This document shows positions 8,876 to 17,402 of a DNA stretch of 48,481 nt, piece by piece (within the stretch, counting starts at the first letter, position 1; each line of letters opens with the position of its first letter). The notes under the pieces are model-generated. The model searched no databases and was not told where the DNA came from. It saw only the letters and a program-made list of their open reading frames with translations. The DNA comes from JAGXQV01 sp964527565 (GTDB taxonomy: Bacteria; Pseudomonadota; Gammaproteobacteria; Burkholderiales; Sulfuricellaceae): assembly GCA_964527565.1 (NCBI GenBank), contig CAZGOY010000024.1, forward strand, positions 1 through 48,481, read 5' to 3'. Position numbers and translations under genes: made by a program.

Positions 8876-9232
8876 ATGGAATTTGTCAACCGCAGCCTGG
8901 CAGTGATCAAACCACGGCAGCCTTTTTTCGACTGGCTCAGAAATACGCCGGACTGGGACCTTGAACTTACCCTGGAAACGCTGCGGGTGGATTGCACCGC
9001 GCTGCTGATCCCGGAATTCGACGAGCCTGAGGGTGCCGTCGCTTATATCGACGATATGTTCGAACAGATTTTCGAGATGGAACTGGCTTCCTGGAGTGAG
9101 GATCAGAGCATCTGGCCGCAGAAACGCTCACTCAAGATGTTCTGGGAATGGTTCGATGTCGAACTGCACTCGATGGTGATCGATGCCTCCGACGAGGAAG
9201 TGGATGCGCCGCACGGCGGGAGCCTGCATTGA
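8876..9232 (+). CDS. Small acidic conserved-type hypothetical protein
   Basis: A 118-residue acidic, tryptophan-rich protein (FFDWLRNTPDWD, ELASWSEDQSIWP, LKMFWEWFDVELHS). It has no signal peptide, membrane segment or metal motif, so it is probably cytosolic. An AGAAAGGA ribosome-binding site sits 6 nt before the ATG. The codon use resembles the neighbouring housekeeping genes, which argues for a native gene. I do not recognise the family. It precedes phosphoribulokinase by 123 nt, so it may have its own promoter. Confidence 0.75.
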   Translation: MEFVNRSLAVIKPRQPFFDWLRNTPDWDLELTLETLRVDCTALLIPEFDEPEGAVAYIDDMFEQIFEMELASWSEDQSIWPQKRSLKMFWEWFDVELHSMVIDASDEEVDAPHGGSLH

Positions 9233-9355
9233 GCCTTGTCGCCAAGCGTGGTGTTGACGTCACTTCCGTTTGCCTATGCGCAGAGCTTTGATGCACAATT
9301 CCCCGGCAGGTCATGTAGTTTTTTTGACAATAAATAACTGAGCAGGGGAAAGGTC

Positions 9356-10234
9356 ATGTCGCAAAAGCATCCCGTTATCGCCGTCACCGGCGCGTCCGGC
9401 GCGGGCACTGAGCCGGTGCGCACAGCTTTCGAGCACTTGTTCTGGCGCGAGAAGGTGAAAATCGCCGCACTTGATGGCGAGGCGTTTCACCGCTACACGC
9501 GCGACGAGATGAAAAAGGAAGTGGAAAAATCCAAGAAGAAGCTGGGGCGCGCCATTTCCCACTTCGGGCCGGACGGCAACATTCTCGACAAGCTGGAATC
9601 CGTGCTCAGGGAATATGGGCAAAAGGGGGGCGGGCAGCGCCGCCGCTATTTGCACAACGATGCCGAAGCGCGCGAATACGACCAGCCGCCGGGGACCTTC
9701 ACGCGCTGGGAAGCCATCCCTGGGGAGAGCGATTTGCTGTTTTACGAAGGCTTGCACGGCGGCTTTGTCTCTCCAGAAATCAACATCGCCCAACATGTCG
9801 ATCTGCTGATCGGCGTAACGCCCATCGTCAATCTCGAATGGATCCAGAAAATCCACCGCGATTGCGACGAGCGCGGCTATTCGCACGAGGCAGTGACGCA
9901 GACCATCCTCGACCGCATGCACGATTACGTCCACTACATCACGCCGCAGTTCTCGCGTACCCACATCAATTTCCAGCGCGTGCCGGTGGTCGATACCTCC
10001 AATCCCTTCATCTCGCGCGACGTGCCGACGCTGGACGAAAGCTACGTGGTCATCCGTTTCCGCTATCCCAAGGGCGTGGATTTCCCCTATCTGCAGCGCA
10101 TGATCCAAAATTCCTTCATGTCGCGTCCCAACACCATCGTGGTTCCCGGCGGCAAACAGATGCAGGCGATGGAGATCATTCTCCTGCCGTTGTTGCATGA
10201 ATTGATGGAAAAAAGGAAAAAAGCCGACAAATGA
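9356..10234 (+). CDS. prk: Phosphoribulokinase
   Basis: A 292-residue class I (proteobacterial) phosphoribulokinase, which phosphorylates ribulose 5-phosphate to the Rubisco substrate ribulose 1,5-bisphosphate. The P-loop is GASGAGTEP (residues 12-20). The region FYEGLHGG ... NIAQHVDLLIGVTPIVNLEW and the ending TIVVPGGKQMQAME match family signatures, as does DGEAFHRYTRDEM. Some non-autotrophs carry a close relative (PrkB), so autotrophy is likely but not proven without Rubisco. The ribosome-binding site is AGGGGAAAGG. No other Calvin-cycle genes are adjacent. Confidence 0.93.
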   Translation: MSQKHPVIAVTGASGAGTEPVRTAFEHLFWREKVKIAALDGEAFHRYTRDEMKKEVEKSKKKLGRAISHFGPDGNILDKLESVLREYGQKGGGQRRRYLHNDAEAREYDQPPGTFTRWEAIPGESDLLFYEGLHGGFVSPEINIAQHVDLLIGVTPIVNLEWIQKIHRDCDERGYSHEAVTQTILDRMHDYVHYITPQFSRTHINFQRVPVVDTSNPFISRDVPTLDESYVVIRFRYPKGVDFPYLQRMIQNSFMSRPNTIVVPGGKQMQAMEIILLPLLHELMEKRKKADK

Positions 10235-10318
10235 CAACCCGGTGACAAACGGCGCTTGACGCCAAGGGGTTTCCCGTACATCCTGCGCGCTTATTCCCTA
10301 TGCCAGACGGGTGGGTGC

Positions 10319-11971
10319 ATGCAGTTTCGCGAACGTCTAACCGGGTTTTTCCGCAACCATTCGGGTGCCGCCGTGATTATTCTCGGTTTCGGCGTCGTGG
10401 TTGCGCTGATGGGGTGGCTCACCCTGTCCAGCTTGTCCCGCCTGGATGCCATCCGTACCGACATTGCGCAGATCGTCACCCAGCACAACGAGCACGCCGG
10501 TCTGTTGCGCAAGATGTACCAGACCACGCGCGACCGCTCGTTGCTGCTGCAAAAGATCATTTCCGAGTCCGATGCCTTCGAGCGCGACGAACTGGCGGTG
10601 CGCGTCGATGAGCTGGGGACGGAATTCGCCCGCCTGCGCAGCCGTTTCCTGCAACTCGAACTGCATCCCGCAGAACGCGAATTGCTGGTGCGCCAGGGAG
10701 AGGCTTCGGCGAACACCAAGCCGCTGCAATACAAGGTCATAGAACTGGCGATGCAGGGCAACCAGTCCGAAGCCCAGCGCGTGCTGGTGCAGGAGGCAAT
10801 GCCGGCGCAGGACGCCGCTCTGTCGGCCCTGAACGATCTCCTCGGACACCAGGACACGCAAATCAAAATGCACGCGGAGAAGGCCTACCAGCGCGAGAAG
10901 GCGGCCTACGCCTTCCTGCTGGCGGGCGGCGGCGGCTCGATCCTGCTCAGTATCGCCATCGCCTTTTATGTGCGCTGGCAAATCAGGAAACTCATCACCC
11001 GCCTGATGGCGACCTCGAAAACGCTGGAGGAAAACGCGCGTGAATTGAAATACCAGAAGATCGCCCTGGACGAGCACGCCATCGTCAGCATTTGCGACAG
11101 CGCCGGGAAAATCACCTACGCCAACGAGAAATTCACCCAGATCAGCCAGTATTCACTGGAGGAATTGATCGGGCAGGACCACCGCCTGCTGAATTCCCAT
11201 TTCCACCCCCCCGAATTTTTCAACGAGATGTGGCGCACCATCGCCGCCGGCGTGACCTGGCACGGCCAGGTCAGGAACCGCCGCAAGGACGGCAGCTTCT
11301 ATTGGGTGAAGACCACCATCGTGCCTTTTCTCGACGAGCAGCGCAGACCCTACCAGTACGTTTCGGTGCGTACCGACATCACGCCGATCAAGGAAGCCGA
11401 GGAGGTGTTGAGCCGCAGCAAGGAAGAACTGGAGCAGATGGTCGCCGAGCAGACCGCCGAACTGCGCGCGCGCGAGGCGGAGATGCAGCGGCTGGCTTCC
11501 ACCGACCCGCTCACCGGCATCGCCAACCGCCGCAAGTTCAACGACGAACTGGACAAGGAACTGGAGCGTGCCCAGCGCCACGGCCTGCCGGTGGCGCTCA
11601 TCATCATGGATATCGACCATTTCAAGCACGTCAACGACACCTTCGGCCACCCGGTAGGCGACAGCGTGCTGGTGGAATTCGCCCGCATCGTCGAGGACAA
11701 TATTCGCGCCAATGATGTCTTCGCGCGCTGGGGCGGGGAAGAATTCATCGTCCTGGCGCCGCACGTCGATGCCGACAATCTGCGCATTTTCGCCGAAAAG
11801 CTGCGCGGCGCCGTGGAGGCTTTCGATTTCACCGAAGTCGGCCCGCGCACCTGCAGCATCGGCGCCACCACCTACCAGCCCGGCGAAAGCGTGCAGGAAC
11901 TCATCGCGCGCGTCGACGGCGCGCTATACATGGCCAAGCAGGGCGGGCGCAACCGCGTCGAGCAGTTGTAG
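10319..11971 (+). CDS. PAS-GGDEF diguanylate cyclase, membrane bound
   Basis: A 550-residue c-di-GMP synthase. Two membrane segments (about 17-40 and 200-222) flank a periplasmic helical sensor of the four-helix-bundle type. A short linker leads to a PAS domain (about 255-375), a coiled coil (LSRSKEELEQMVAEQTAELRA) and a GGDEF domain. The active-site motif is GGEEF at 472-476. An RxxD inhibitory site (RAND, 463-466) lies five residues upstream, so product inhibition is expected. The chosen ATG is preferred to an in-frame TTG 63 nt upstream, because the membrane segment then lies at the usual distance. It converges with the next gene with only 12 nt between stops. Confidence 0.93.
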   Translation: MQFRERLTGFFRNHSGAAVIILGFGVVVALMGWLTLSSLSRLDAIRTDIAQIVTQHNEHAGLLRKMYQTTRDRSLLLQKIISESDAFERDELAVRVDELGTEFARLRSRFLQLELHPAERELLVRQGEASANTKPLQYKVIELAMQGNQSEAQRVLVQEAMPAQDAALSALNDLLGHQDTQIKMHAEKAYQREKAAYAFLLAGGGGSILLSIAIAFYVRWQIRKLITRLMATSKTLEENARELKYQKIALDEHAIVSICDSAGKITYANEKFTQISQYSLEELIGQDHRLLNSHFHPPEFFNEMWRTIAAGVTWHGQVRNRRKDGSFYWVKTTIVPFLDEQRRPYQYVSVRTDITPIKEAEEVLSRSKEELEQMVAEQTAELRAREAEMQRLASTDPLTGIANRRKFNDELDKELERAQRHGLPVALIIMDIDHFKHVNDTFGHPVGDSVLVEFARIVEDNIRANDVFARWGGEEFIVLAPHVDADNLRIFAEKLRGAVEAFDFTEVGPRTCSIGATTYQPGESVQELIARVDGALYMAKQGGRNRVEQL

Positions 11972-11983
11972 CTTTTCCGGTGC

Positions 11984-14900
11984 TCAACCCGCCGCCCGCA
12001 AGGGGTCGGCGCCGATGGTGCCGTGCAGGCCGTGCAGGTATTCGCGGCTGGAGACCTGGTTCAGCCGGGTCCTGGCCTGTTCCAGGCGCTCGTGCAGTTC
12101 GAGGCGCGCGACGATGTCCTGGTGGCTGGCGCGCTGCGTGTAGGCTTCGAGATAGGCGATGTGCCGCTGCCACAGGGCGATGTCGCGCGCCTGTTTGGTT
12201 TCCAGGCGTTCCTGGTACCAGCGCGAGGACAGCAGCGCCTCGCGCGTGAACAGGGCGCGGATTTCCGGGTGATGCGCGTCCTTGCCTTGGTATTGGCCCT
12301 GCGCCATGATGGTGAGCAGCGCCTTCAGCGGCGGGCAGGCTTCCTCGATGCTGCCGTCCTCCAGGTAGCGGGACGCCACTTTCTGCTGCGCTTCGACGAT
12401 GTTTTCCACGCCGTCGGCAAAGACTTCCCGGTCTTGGGTTTCAGGGCGCAGGATTTCCTCGCTGAACACCGCGCGCGGGGTGTCGAATATCTTGCCCATC
12501 ACGCCGTGCACGAAGCGTTCGGTGATGCGGTAGCCGAGGCGGCTGGCCTGGATGTGGCGGCCGTCGTGGTAAAAATCCTCGATCCTTTCCAGGTAGCCGT
12601 TGTCGATCAGCCAGCGCGGGTCGCGTTCGCGCTGCGAGAGGCGCGACCAGATTTCCGGCACCAGCAGGCTGACGTCGTGATCGACGCGGAATTTCGGCCC
12701 GATCCAGCCAGCGGCGGTGGAAAATCCCGCATAGCCGGTGAGGATGAACGATACCAGCGCATTGTTGAGATCAGCCGTGGGGCGCAGGGCGTTGAACGGC
12801 CCCTTGGTGAGCGCTCCCTCGCTGCCCGCGCCCGTGGTGGAGGGCGATTTGCCGGTGAGGCTGCACACAAAATCCATGAACAGTTCGGGCAGTTCCTGGT
12901 AGTGGATCGGGTTATACACCGCCAGCGGGCGGATGCCGGGTTCCGGCGGATTGTTGCGGCGCCCCACCAGCACGGCGTTGACCGGTTCGCACAGCGGCTG
13001 GCCGAGCGGCACGCGGCGCTTGAAGCGCGCGCCGATTTCGGCGACGTAGCGTCCCAGCGGATTGGCGAGGTCGGGGCGCAGTTGCAGGTAGCGCGGGTTC
13101 TTGCTCGGCTTGCCGTCGACGATGCGCGGATGCGCCGAGGAAACCACCGTCTCCCCGGCGGCGTGCGCGGCGAGCAGGTTATGCTTCATCGGCGCGCTGA
13201 ATTCGTCGAAGCCCACCACGTCGTCGATGATGTCTGCCAGCGCCGCGTCGGAAAGCGGCTCGAAATTGGCGAAGAAATTGTTGTGCAGCGCCATGTCATG
13301 CTCGGTCTGCTTGTCGAAGCCGCGATGGATGGCGTCGTCGGGGCGCTGGAACAGGCGGTATTCGCAGTTGCGCACCAGCTTCACCGAAGGGTCGGCACTT
13401 TTCGGCGAGACGTTGGGCAGCACCTCGGCGGGCACCACCACTGAAGCGCTGATGTCGTCCTCCATCTGCACCTTGTCGGCGGCGATGAAATCCTGGCGCA
13501 GCTTGAAAACGCGCCAGGCGCCGTTTTCGGCGAAGCCCACGCGCAGGTAGGAACCCACCAGCTTGCGCTCGCCCAGCTTCAATTCATGGCCGGGATGACC
13601 GTTGACGAAGTCGGTGGACAGCAGCTTGCGCCAGTTGTCGCCCCATTCGGCGTGGTACATGCGTTTGATGACGAAAACCAGCGCCAGGATGCGGTCGGGG
13701 ATGCCTTCCAGCCAGGCGTTGTATTCGGCGGTATAGGCGGGGGAGGGCGTCAGCACCTTGATGACCGAGCCCAGGCTGCGCTCGGGCGAGAGCAGGCGGC
13801 GCGTGGCGTCGCGGTCTTCGTGTTCGAAAGCGGGCAGGAAACGCCCGGAATAGTCGCGCTGGAAGATTTCCTCGACATGGTCGAGGTCGTGTTCCAGGTG
13901 GGCGACGAACAAGGGGCCGTTGATGACCGCGTCGTTGAGCGACTTGGAAATTTCCGACTTGCCGCCGCCGGATACCGTGCACGGCTTGTGGCAGAAGGTC
14001 CCCTCCGCGTCCGCGCCGAGCAGCCGCCAGGAAGGTGCGCCGGGATGCTTCTGCATGACGATCTTGTAGCCGTCGGGCTGCACGTAAACCCGGTCCGGGC
14101 GCAGCTTGAGGCTTTGCGGCTTGCCGTCCTTCACCCAGCTTACGCTCTGGCTGGGGATGTCCATGCGCACGTCCTGCGGTACGTAGAGCACCTCGGGAAA
14201 ACGCTTGTCGATGCCGTAGCCTTCCGGCTGCACGTCCATCAGGTCGCCGAACTGGCCGACCAGATAGTCGAAATCGTATTCCGGGGCGCGCGTCAGGCTA
14301 TTCTCGTCGAACTCCTCGCCGTGGTTGCGGCGCGGGAAGGCCAGCGCGCCGCCAGCATGTTCTTCCTCCGCCAGGCCGAAGAGGTTTGTGGCATAACTGA
14401 TCTGCGTCTTGACCTCTTTCTTGCAGTAGCCGTAATAATTGTCGGCGATCAGGGTGACGATCACGCCGCGCTCGTCGCGCGCGGTGATCTTGAAGGCCGC
14501 GCCGTCGTTGTACAGCTCGCTCTCGTCGCGCCAGCACATGCCGTCGGCCTGCTGGCGCGGCGTGGCGGCGTCCCAGTGCGGCAGCCCCAGTTCCTTCTTG
14601 CTGAATTTCACTAGGTGCGGCGCCAGGATCACGCAGCCGCTATGCCCCGACCAGTGATCCACGTCCAGCCCGGCATCGTTGTTGGGCAGCACCGGGTTGC
14701 CGCCGTTGCCGAAAATGCTTTCGACGAAATCCAGGTTGCTGACCAGGCTACCGGGTGCGAAAAAGCGGATTTCCATGCTCTTTTCCGCCTCGCGTCCGGG
14801 AATCGCCGGGCACACCACCGGGCGCAGCAGCAGCGAGACGAACATTTTCGCCTGCTGCGGGCGGTCGCTGGTGAACGGCAGGCTCAGCAGGTATTCCGGC

Positions 14901-15442
14901 GGGTTGAACGCGGCGCGCAGCAGGCGCGCGAAAGTGAGCTTGGGCACCGCTTTCTTGTCGCCGGGAATCGGCAGGCCGCCCTCGGCGACGTGGAACGAGC
15001 CCTTGGTGGTGCGGCGGTCGCTCGCCGGGTTGTGCAGCACGCCGTTGTGCAGGCGGAAGCTGCTGACGTATTCGTTGCGGTAGCCGTTGCCGCTCGCCGG
15101 CAGCGACAATTCGCGCGCCACGCCGTGCTGGTCGAGAATCAACGTGTTTTCAGGCAGGCGCGGCACGCCGCCATCGGCGCAATCGGCCAGGTAATCGTCG
15201 AGAAAATCCTGGATGCGCCGGTCGGCGGGGCACAGGTAGCCGGACAACAGGCGGGAGCGCTCGCGATAGCTTTTCAGCAAGTCGCTGGCCACCGCAAGGA
15301 ATTCGCCGCTGCCGCCTTCCATAAAGGCAGGCTGGCCGGAAGAGGACAGTTTCAGGTTGATGTAAAGCTGAAGACGCTCACGGTGTTTTTGCGCGTCAGC
15401 CGCCGATTCGCCCAGCCCCAGAAATTGATTCAGATCCATCAT
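11984..15442 (-). CDS. Probable pyrophosphate-dependent PEP carboxykinase
   Basis: A 1152-residue protein without signal peptide or membrane segments. PEPCK-like elements occur in the right order. YGYCKKEVKT at about 338-347 resembles the YxGxxKK substrate/metal lysine motif (Lys341, Lys342). His362 in EEEHAGGAL lies 20 residues later, like the metal-ligand histidine of ATP- and GTP-PEPCK. A glycine-rich kinase loop GGGKSEISK follows at 492-500. The spacing between histidine and loop (about 130 residues) is much longer than in nucleotide-dependent PEPCKs (about 25), and total length is double. Size and motifs fit the PPi-type enzyme known from Entamoeba and Propionibacterium, which interconverts oxaloacetate + PPi with PEP + Pi + CO2. 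The start has AAGGTGA 8 nt before ATG-ATG. This is a motif-based inference. Confidence 0.62.
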   Translation of the reverse strand: MMDLNQFLGLGESAADAQKHRERLQLYINLKLSSSGQPAFMEGGSGEFLAVASDLLKSYRERSRLLSGYLCPADRRIQDFLDDYLADCADGGVPRLPENTLILDQHGVARELSLPASGNGYRNEYVSSFRLHNGVLHNPASDRRTTKGSFHVAEGGLPIPGDKKAVPKLTFARLLRAAFNPPEYLLSLPFTSDRPQQAKMFVSLLLRPVVCPAIPGREAEKSMEIRFFAPGSLVSNLDFVESIFGNGGNPVLPNNDAGLDVDHWSGHSGCVILAPHLVKFSKKELGLPHWDAATPRQQADGMCWRDESELYNDGAAFKITARDERGVIVTLIADNYYGYCKKEVKTQISYATNLFGLAEEEHAGGALAFPRRNHGEEFDENSLTRAPEYDFDYLVGQFGDLMDVQPEGYGIDKRFPEVLYVPQDVRMDIPSQSVSWVKDGKPQSLKLRPDRVYVQPDGYKIVMQKHPGAPSWRLLGADAEGTFCHKPCTVSGGGKSEISKSLNDAVINGPLFVAHLEHDLDHVEEIFQRDYSGRFLPAFEHEDRDATRRLLSPERSLGSVIKVLTPSPAYTAEYNAWLEGIPDRILALVFVIKRMYHAEWGDNWRKLLSTDFVNGHPGHELKLGERKLVGSYLRVGFAENGAWRVFKLRQDFIAADKVQMEDDISASVVVPAEVLPNVSPKSADPSVKLVRNCEYRLFQRPDDAIHRGFDKQTEHDMALHNNFFANFEPLSDAALADIIDDVVGFDEFSAPMKHNLLAAHAAGETVVSSAHPRIVDGKPSKNPRYLQLRPDLANPLGRYVAEIGARFKRRVPLGQPLCEPVNAVLVGRRNNPPEPGIRPLAVYNPIHYQELPELFMDFVCSLTGKSPSTTGAGSEGALTKGPFNALRPTADLNNALVSFILTGYAGFSTAAGWIGPKFRVDHDVSLLVPEIWSRLSQRERDPRWLIDNGYLERIEDFYHDGRHIQASRLGYRITERFVHGVMGKIFDTPRAVFSEEILRPETQDREVFADGVENIVEAQQKVASRYLEDGSIEEACPPLKALLTIMAQGQYQGKDAHHPEIRALFTREALLSSRWYQERLETKQARDIALWQRHIAYLEAYTQRASHQDIVARLELHERLEQARTRLNQVSSREYLHGLHGTIGADPLRAAG

Positions 15443-15557
15443 GCTCGTCACCTTGCCTGCATCCGGTTGCGGATTGTTCCCGGAAAAAATCGGGTATTTT
15501 ACCCTGAAATTGCCGGAATCCGAGGGTGCCGCAAGTGATTTCAGACACCACATGGCG

Positions 15558-15697
15558 TTAATTTAGGCATTCATAGTGGAACTTGCCGCTAAAACTCTCG
15601 ATGTGGCTATTTTGCATCGGTCGGCCTGGCCCGACCAAGATGTGGCGAATGCCTACGCCATGAAGGCGCTGCTGGTGAATTCTAAGTTGTTGTCGCC
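15558..15697 (-). pseudogene. IS3-family transposase remnant
   Basis: On the minus strand, 15558-15650 encodes GIRHILVGPGRPMQNSHIES followed by FSGKFHYECLN and a stop. This matches the C-terminal part of the IS3-family DDE integrase core (typical IRH-PGRP-QN-xIESFNGKF-ECLN). Just upstream, in another frame, EFTSSAFMA matches the DNGPEFTS segment. About ten residues between them are lost with a frameshift. No terminal repeats or first ORF remain. The fragment sits exactly between the PEPCK-like gene and the kinase/TPR island and probably marks an old insertion or recombination border. It also accounts for the stretch 15443-15710, which holds no other gene. Confidence 0.85.
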
Positions 15698-15710
15698 CAT
15701 AGTGGACTAC

Positions 15711-17402
15711 TTAATTGTGTTCAGGAATTGATGTTTCAGGTTTACTCGCCTGCACAGGCTTGCTTTTGGGGGGGGGCAATTTGCTTGACACCCATAGAAC
15801 AATACCATCCTCGGTTTTCTCAATCCGATATTGAGGTGCTTTGGTTACGGTTTCCAGAAACCGTGTTGCAGATGCCGGGGACAGTATTTCAAGGGCTTTA
15901 TCTGGAGTTTGTTGGAGTGCTTCAAGTTTTCGTAAATAAAATTCGCTAGCTTTAAATTTGGATTTTTTTACAAGTTCTGTCGCTTGGTTCAATATTTCTC
16001 CGCCAGCATCGGATTTGGAAAGTATTGCTTCTCTTGCGGCAAATATTGCGGCCATTGTGGCAGCTTCGGAGAAATTTTGCTTCTGGGCTGTACGTATGGC
16101 GGTCTGATAGCATTCTCTCCCAATTGTGGGATTTCCAAAGCGGTAATGCCATAACCCTAGATTTGCCATAGCGTGATAGGCATTTTCGTTTTTCATATTA
16201 GTTGCCCGAATTATTTTGCTTTTGAGTTTTTCGATTTCACTTGCGTCACGCTCCGGTGATAATCTTCCAGAACTGATGGTGGCGAAGGTTTTATTCATTT
16301 CTAGTCCGGGATCAATGTATCCATCAAGCTGGGCTACTACAGATGTTATTTTTTCGGTAAGGGCGTAATCATCTAACAATGACGCGATATAGGCCATTTC
16401 GTATTTCGGGCGGGCTGCAAATGGTTCGTCCTTACACCATGTTTCGGCTGATGCAAGCGCTGCCAAAAAATCCCCTTGGAGTATACTCTGCCGATAGTCC
16501 GCTTCATAAGCGTCAGTTGCAGACCTGACCTTTTCATCCAGCCTGTATCCGTTGTTCAGGTGTCGATTTTCTTTTGCCCAATAGATTTGGGCTAAGGTAT
16601 TTTCAGTCGGCGACACAAGGCCTTTTAAAATGTTTTTCCGGGCTTTCTTGTGGTCTCCGCTTTCAAGTTCCATCATGGCGATGGCAGTGGCTAGTTCAGA
16701 TATATGGATGGGGGCAACTGTATCCCGTTTGACGATATCGTATGCTTGGCGCCAATATTTTGGCGGCCTATTTGCAACATGCGCGCAAGCTAGTTCGGCG
16801 GCAATCAGCCAAGAGTCGTTTCGAGTGCGGGGGTGATTGCTCAGCAATTTGTGAGCTGCTGTTGCTTCATCCTGATGCACCAAGGAACGTGCTGCGGCCC
16901 TCAACATCCACCGATGGTTAGGTGCGAGGCTTAGTGCTGTTTGCATGCAACGGTATGATTGCCTCTTGTTCCCCAAACCGGCGTAATGTCTGGCCATATC
17001 TGCCCATAAAAGCGGGTTGTCCTGATGAATTCGCAAAAGGATTCTGGTGCGGGTGACGTATTGTGTTGCTGTGGCTGTATCTCCATCTGTTGCGGCTTTT
17101 ACTAGGTTGAGTAATGCATGTGGTACTTCGTTTTCATGTTGAAGTATGTATGTAGTCGCATCCTGTGCAACTTCGGTGTTGTTTGACAACACCGAAGTTG
17201 TTATTAGCTCAGCGGCTGTACCTACTGACGGTGATTGTTCAAAGTCATTGATGGCTTGTCGCAAATCACTCTGGTGATTGTAATTAGCCGATTTAGATGT
17301 TGACGCACTTGCCGAGGAAAATTCCGCCGAGTATGTCGCCTTATCCGATGATCTCCATCGCGGCAGGATTCGTCGGTTAGACTTGCTGTGCAGGACGCTC
17401 AT
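15711..17402 (-). CDS. TPR-repeat protein coupled to a Ser/Thr kinase
   Basis: A 563-residue, largely helical protein without signal peptide or membrane segments. It contains degenerate tetratricopeptide-like repeats, for example NPLLWADMARHYAGLGNKRQ followed by SYRCMQTALSLAPNHRWML (about 130-170), and AMANLGLWHYRFGNPTIGRE near 410. Residues 1-55 are Ser/Ala-rich and could be phosphorylated. The C-terminus is Pro/Lys-rich. Its ATG overlaps the stop codon of the upstream kinase gene (ATGA), so the two are translationally coupled and probably partners. The region is clearly AT-richer than the flanking housekeeping genes, suggesting transfer. No catalytic domain is recognised; a scaffold, sensor or kinase-substrate role is inference. 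Confidence 0.8.
   Translation of the reverse strand: MSVLHSKSNRRILPRWRSSDKATYSAEFSSASASTSKSANYNHQSDLRQAINDFEQSPSVGTAAELITTSVLSNNTEVAQDATTYILQHENEVPHALLNLVKAATDGDTATATQYVTRTRILLRIHQDNPLLWADMARHYAGLGNKRQSYRCMQTALSLAPNHRWMLRAAARSLVHQDEATAAHKLLSNHPRTRNDSWLIAAELACAHVANRPPKYWRQAYDIVKRDTVAPIHISELATAIAMMELESGDHKKARKNILKGLVSPTENTLAQIYWAKENRHLNNGYRLDEKVRSATDAYEADYRQSILQGDFLAALASAETWCKDEPFAARPKYEMAYIASLLDDYALTEKITSVVAQLDGYIDPGLEMNKTFATISSGRLSPERDASEIEKLKSKIIRATNMKNENAYHAMANLGLWHYRFGNPTIGRECYQTAIRTAQKQNFSEAATMAAIFAAREAILSKSDAGGEILNQATELVKKSKFKASEFYLRKLEALQQTPDKALEILSPASATRFLETVTKAPQYRIEKTEDGIVLWVSSKLPPPKSKPVQASKPETSIPEHN

Noticed and set aside
9324..9329. Perfect TTGACA upstream of phosphoribulokinase
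   Set aside because: A -10 element 17 nt downstream would fall on the ribosome-binding site and start codon, and no TATAAT-like sequence is present there.
12023..13444. A 473-codon + strand frame opposite the PEPCK-like gene
   Set aside because: Low-complexity Arg/Ala/Val composition and no motifs; the opposite strand carries a coherent 1152-residue protein.
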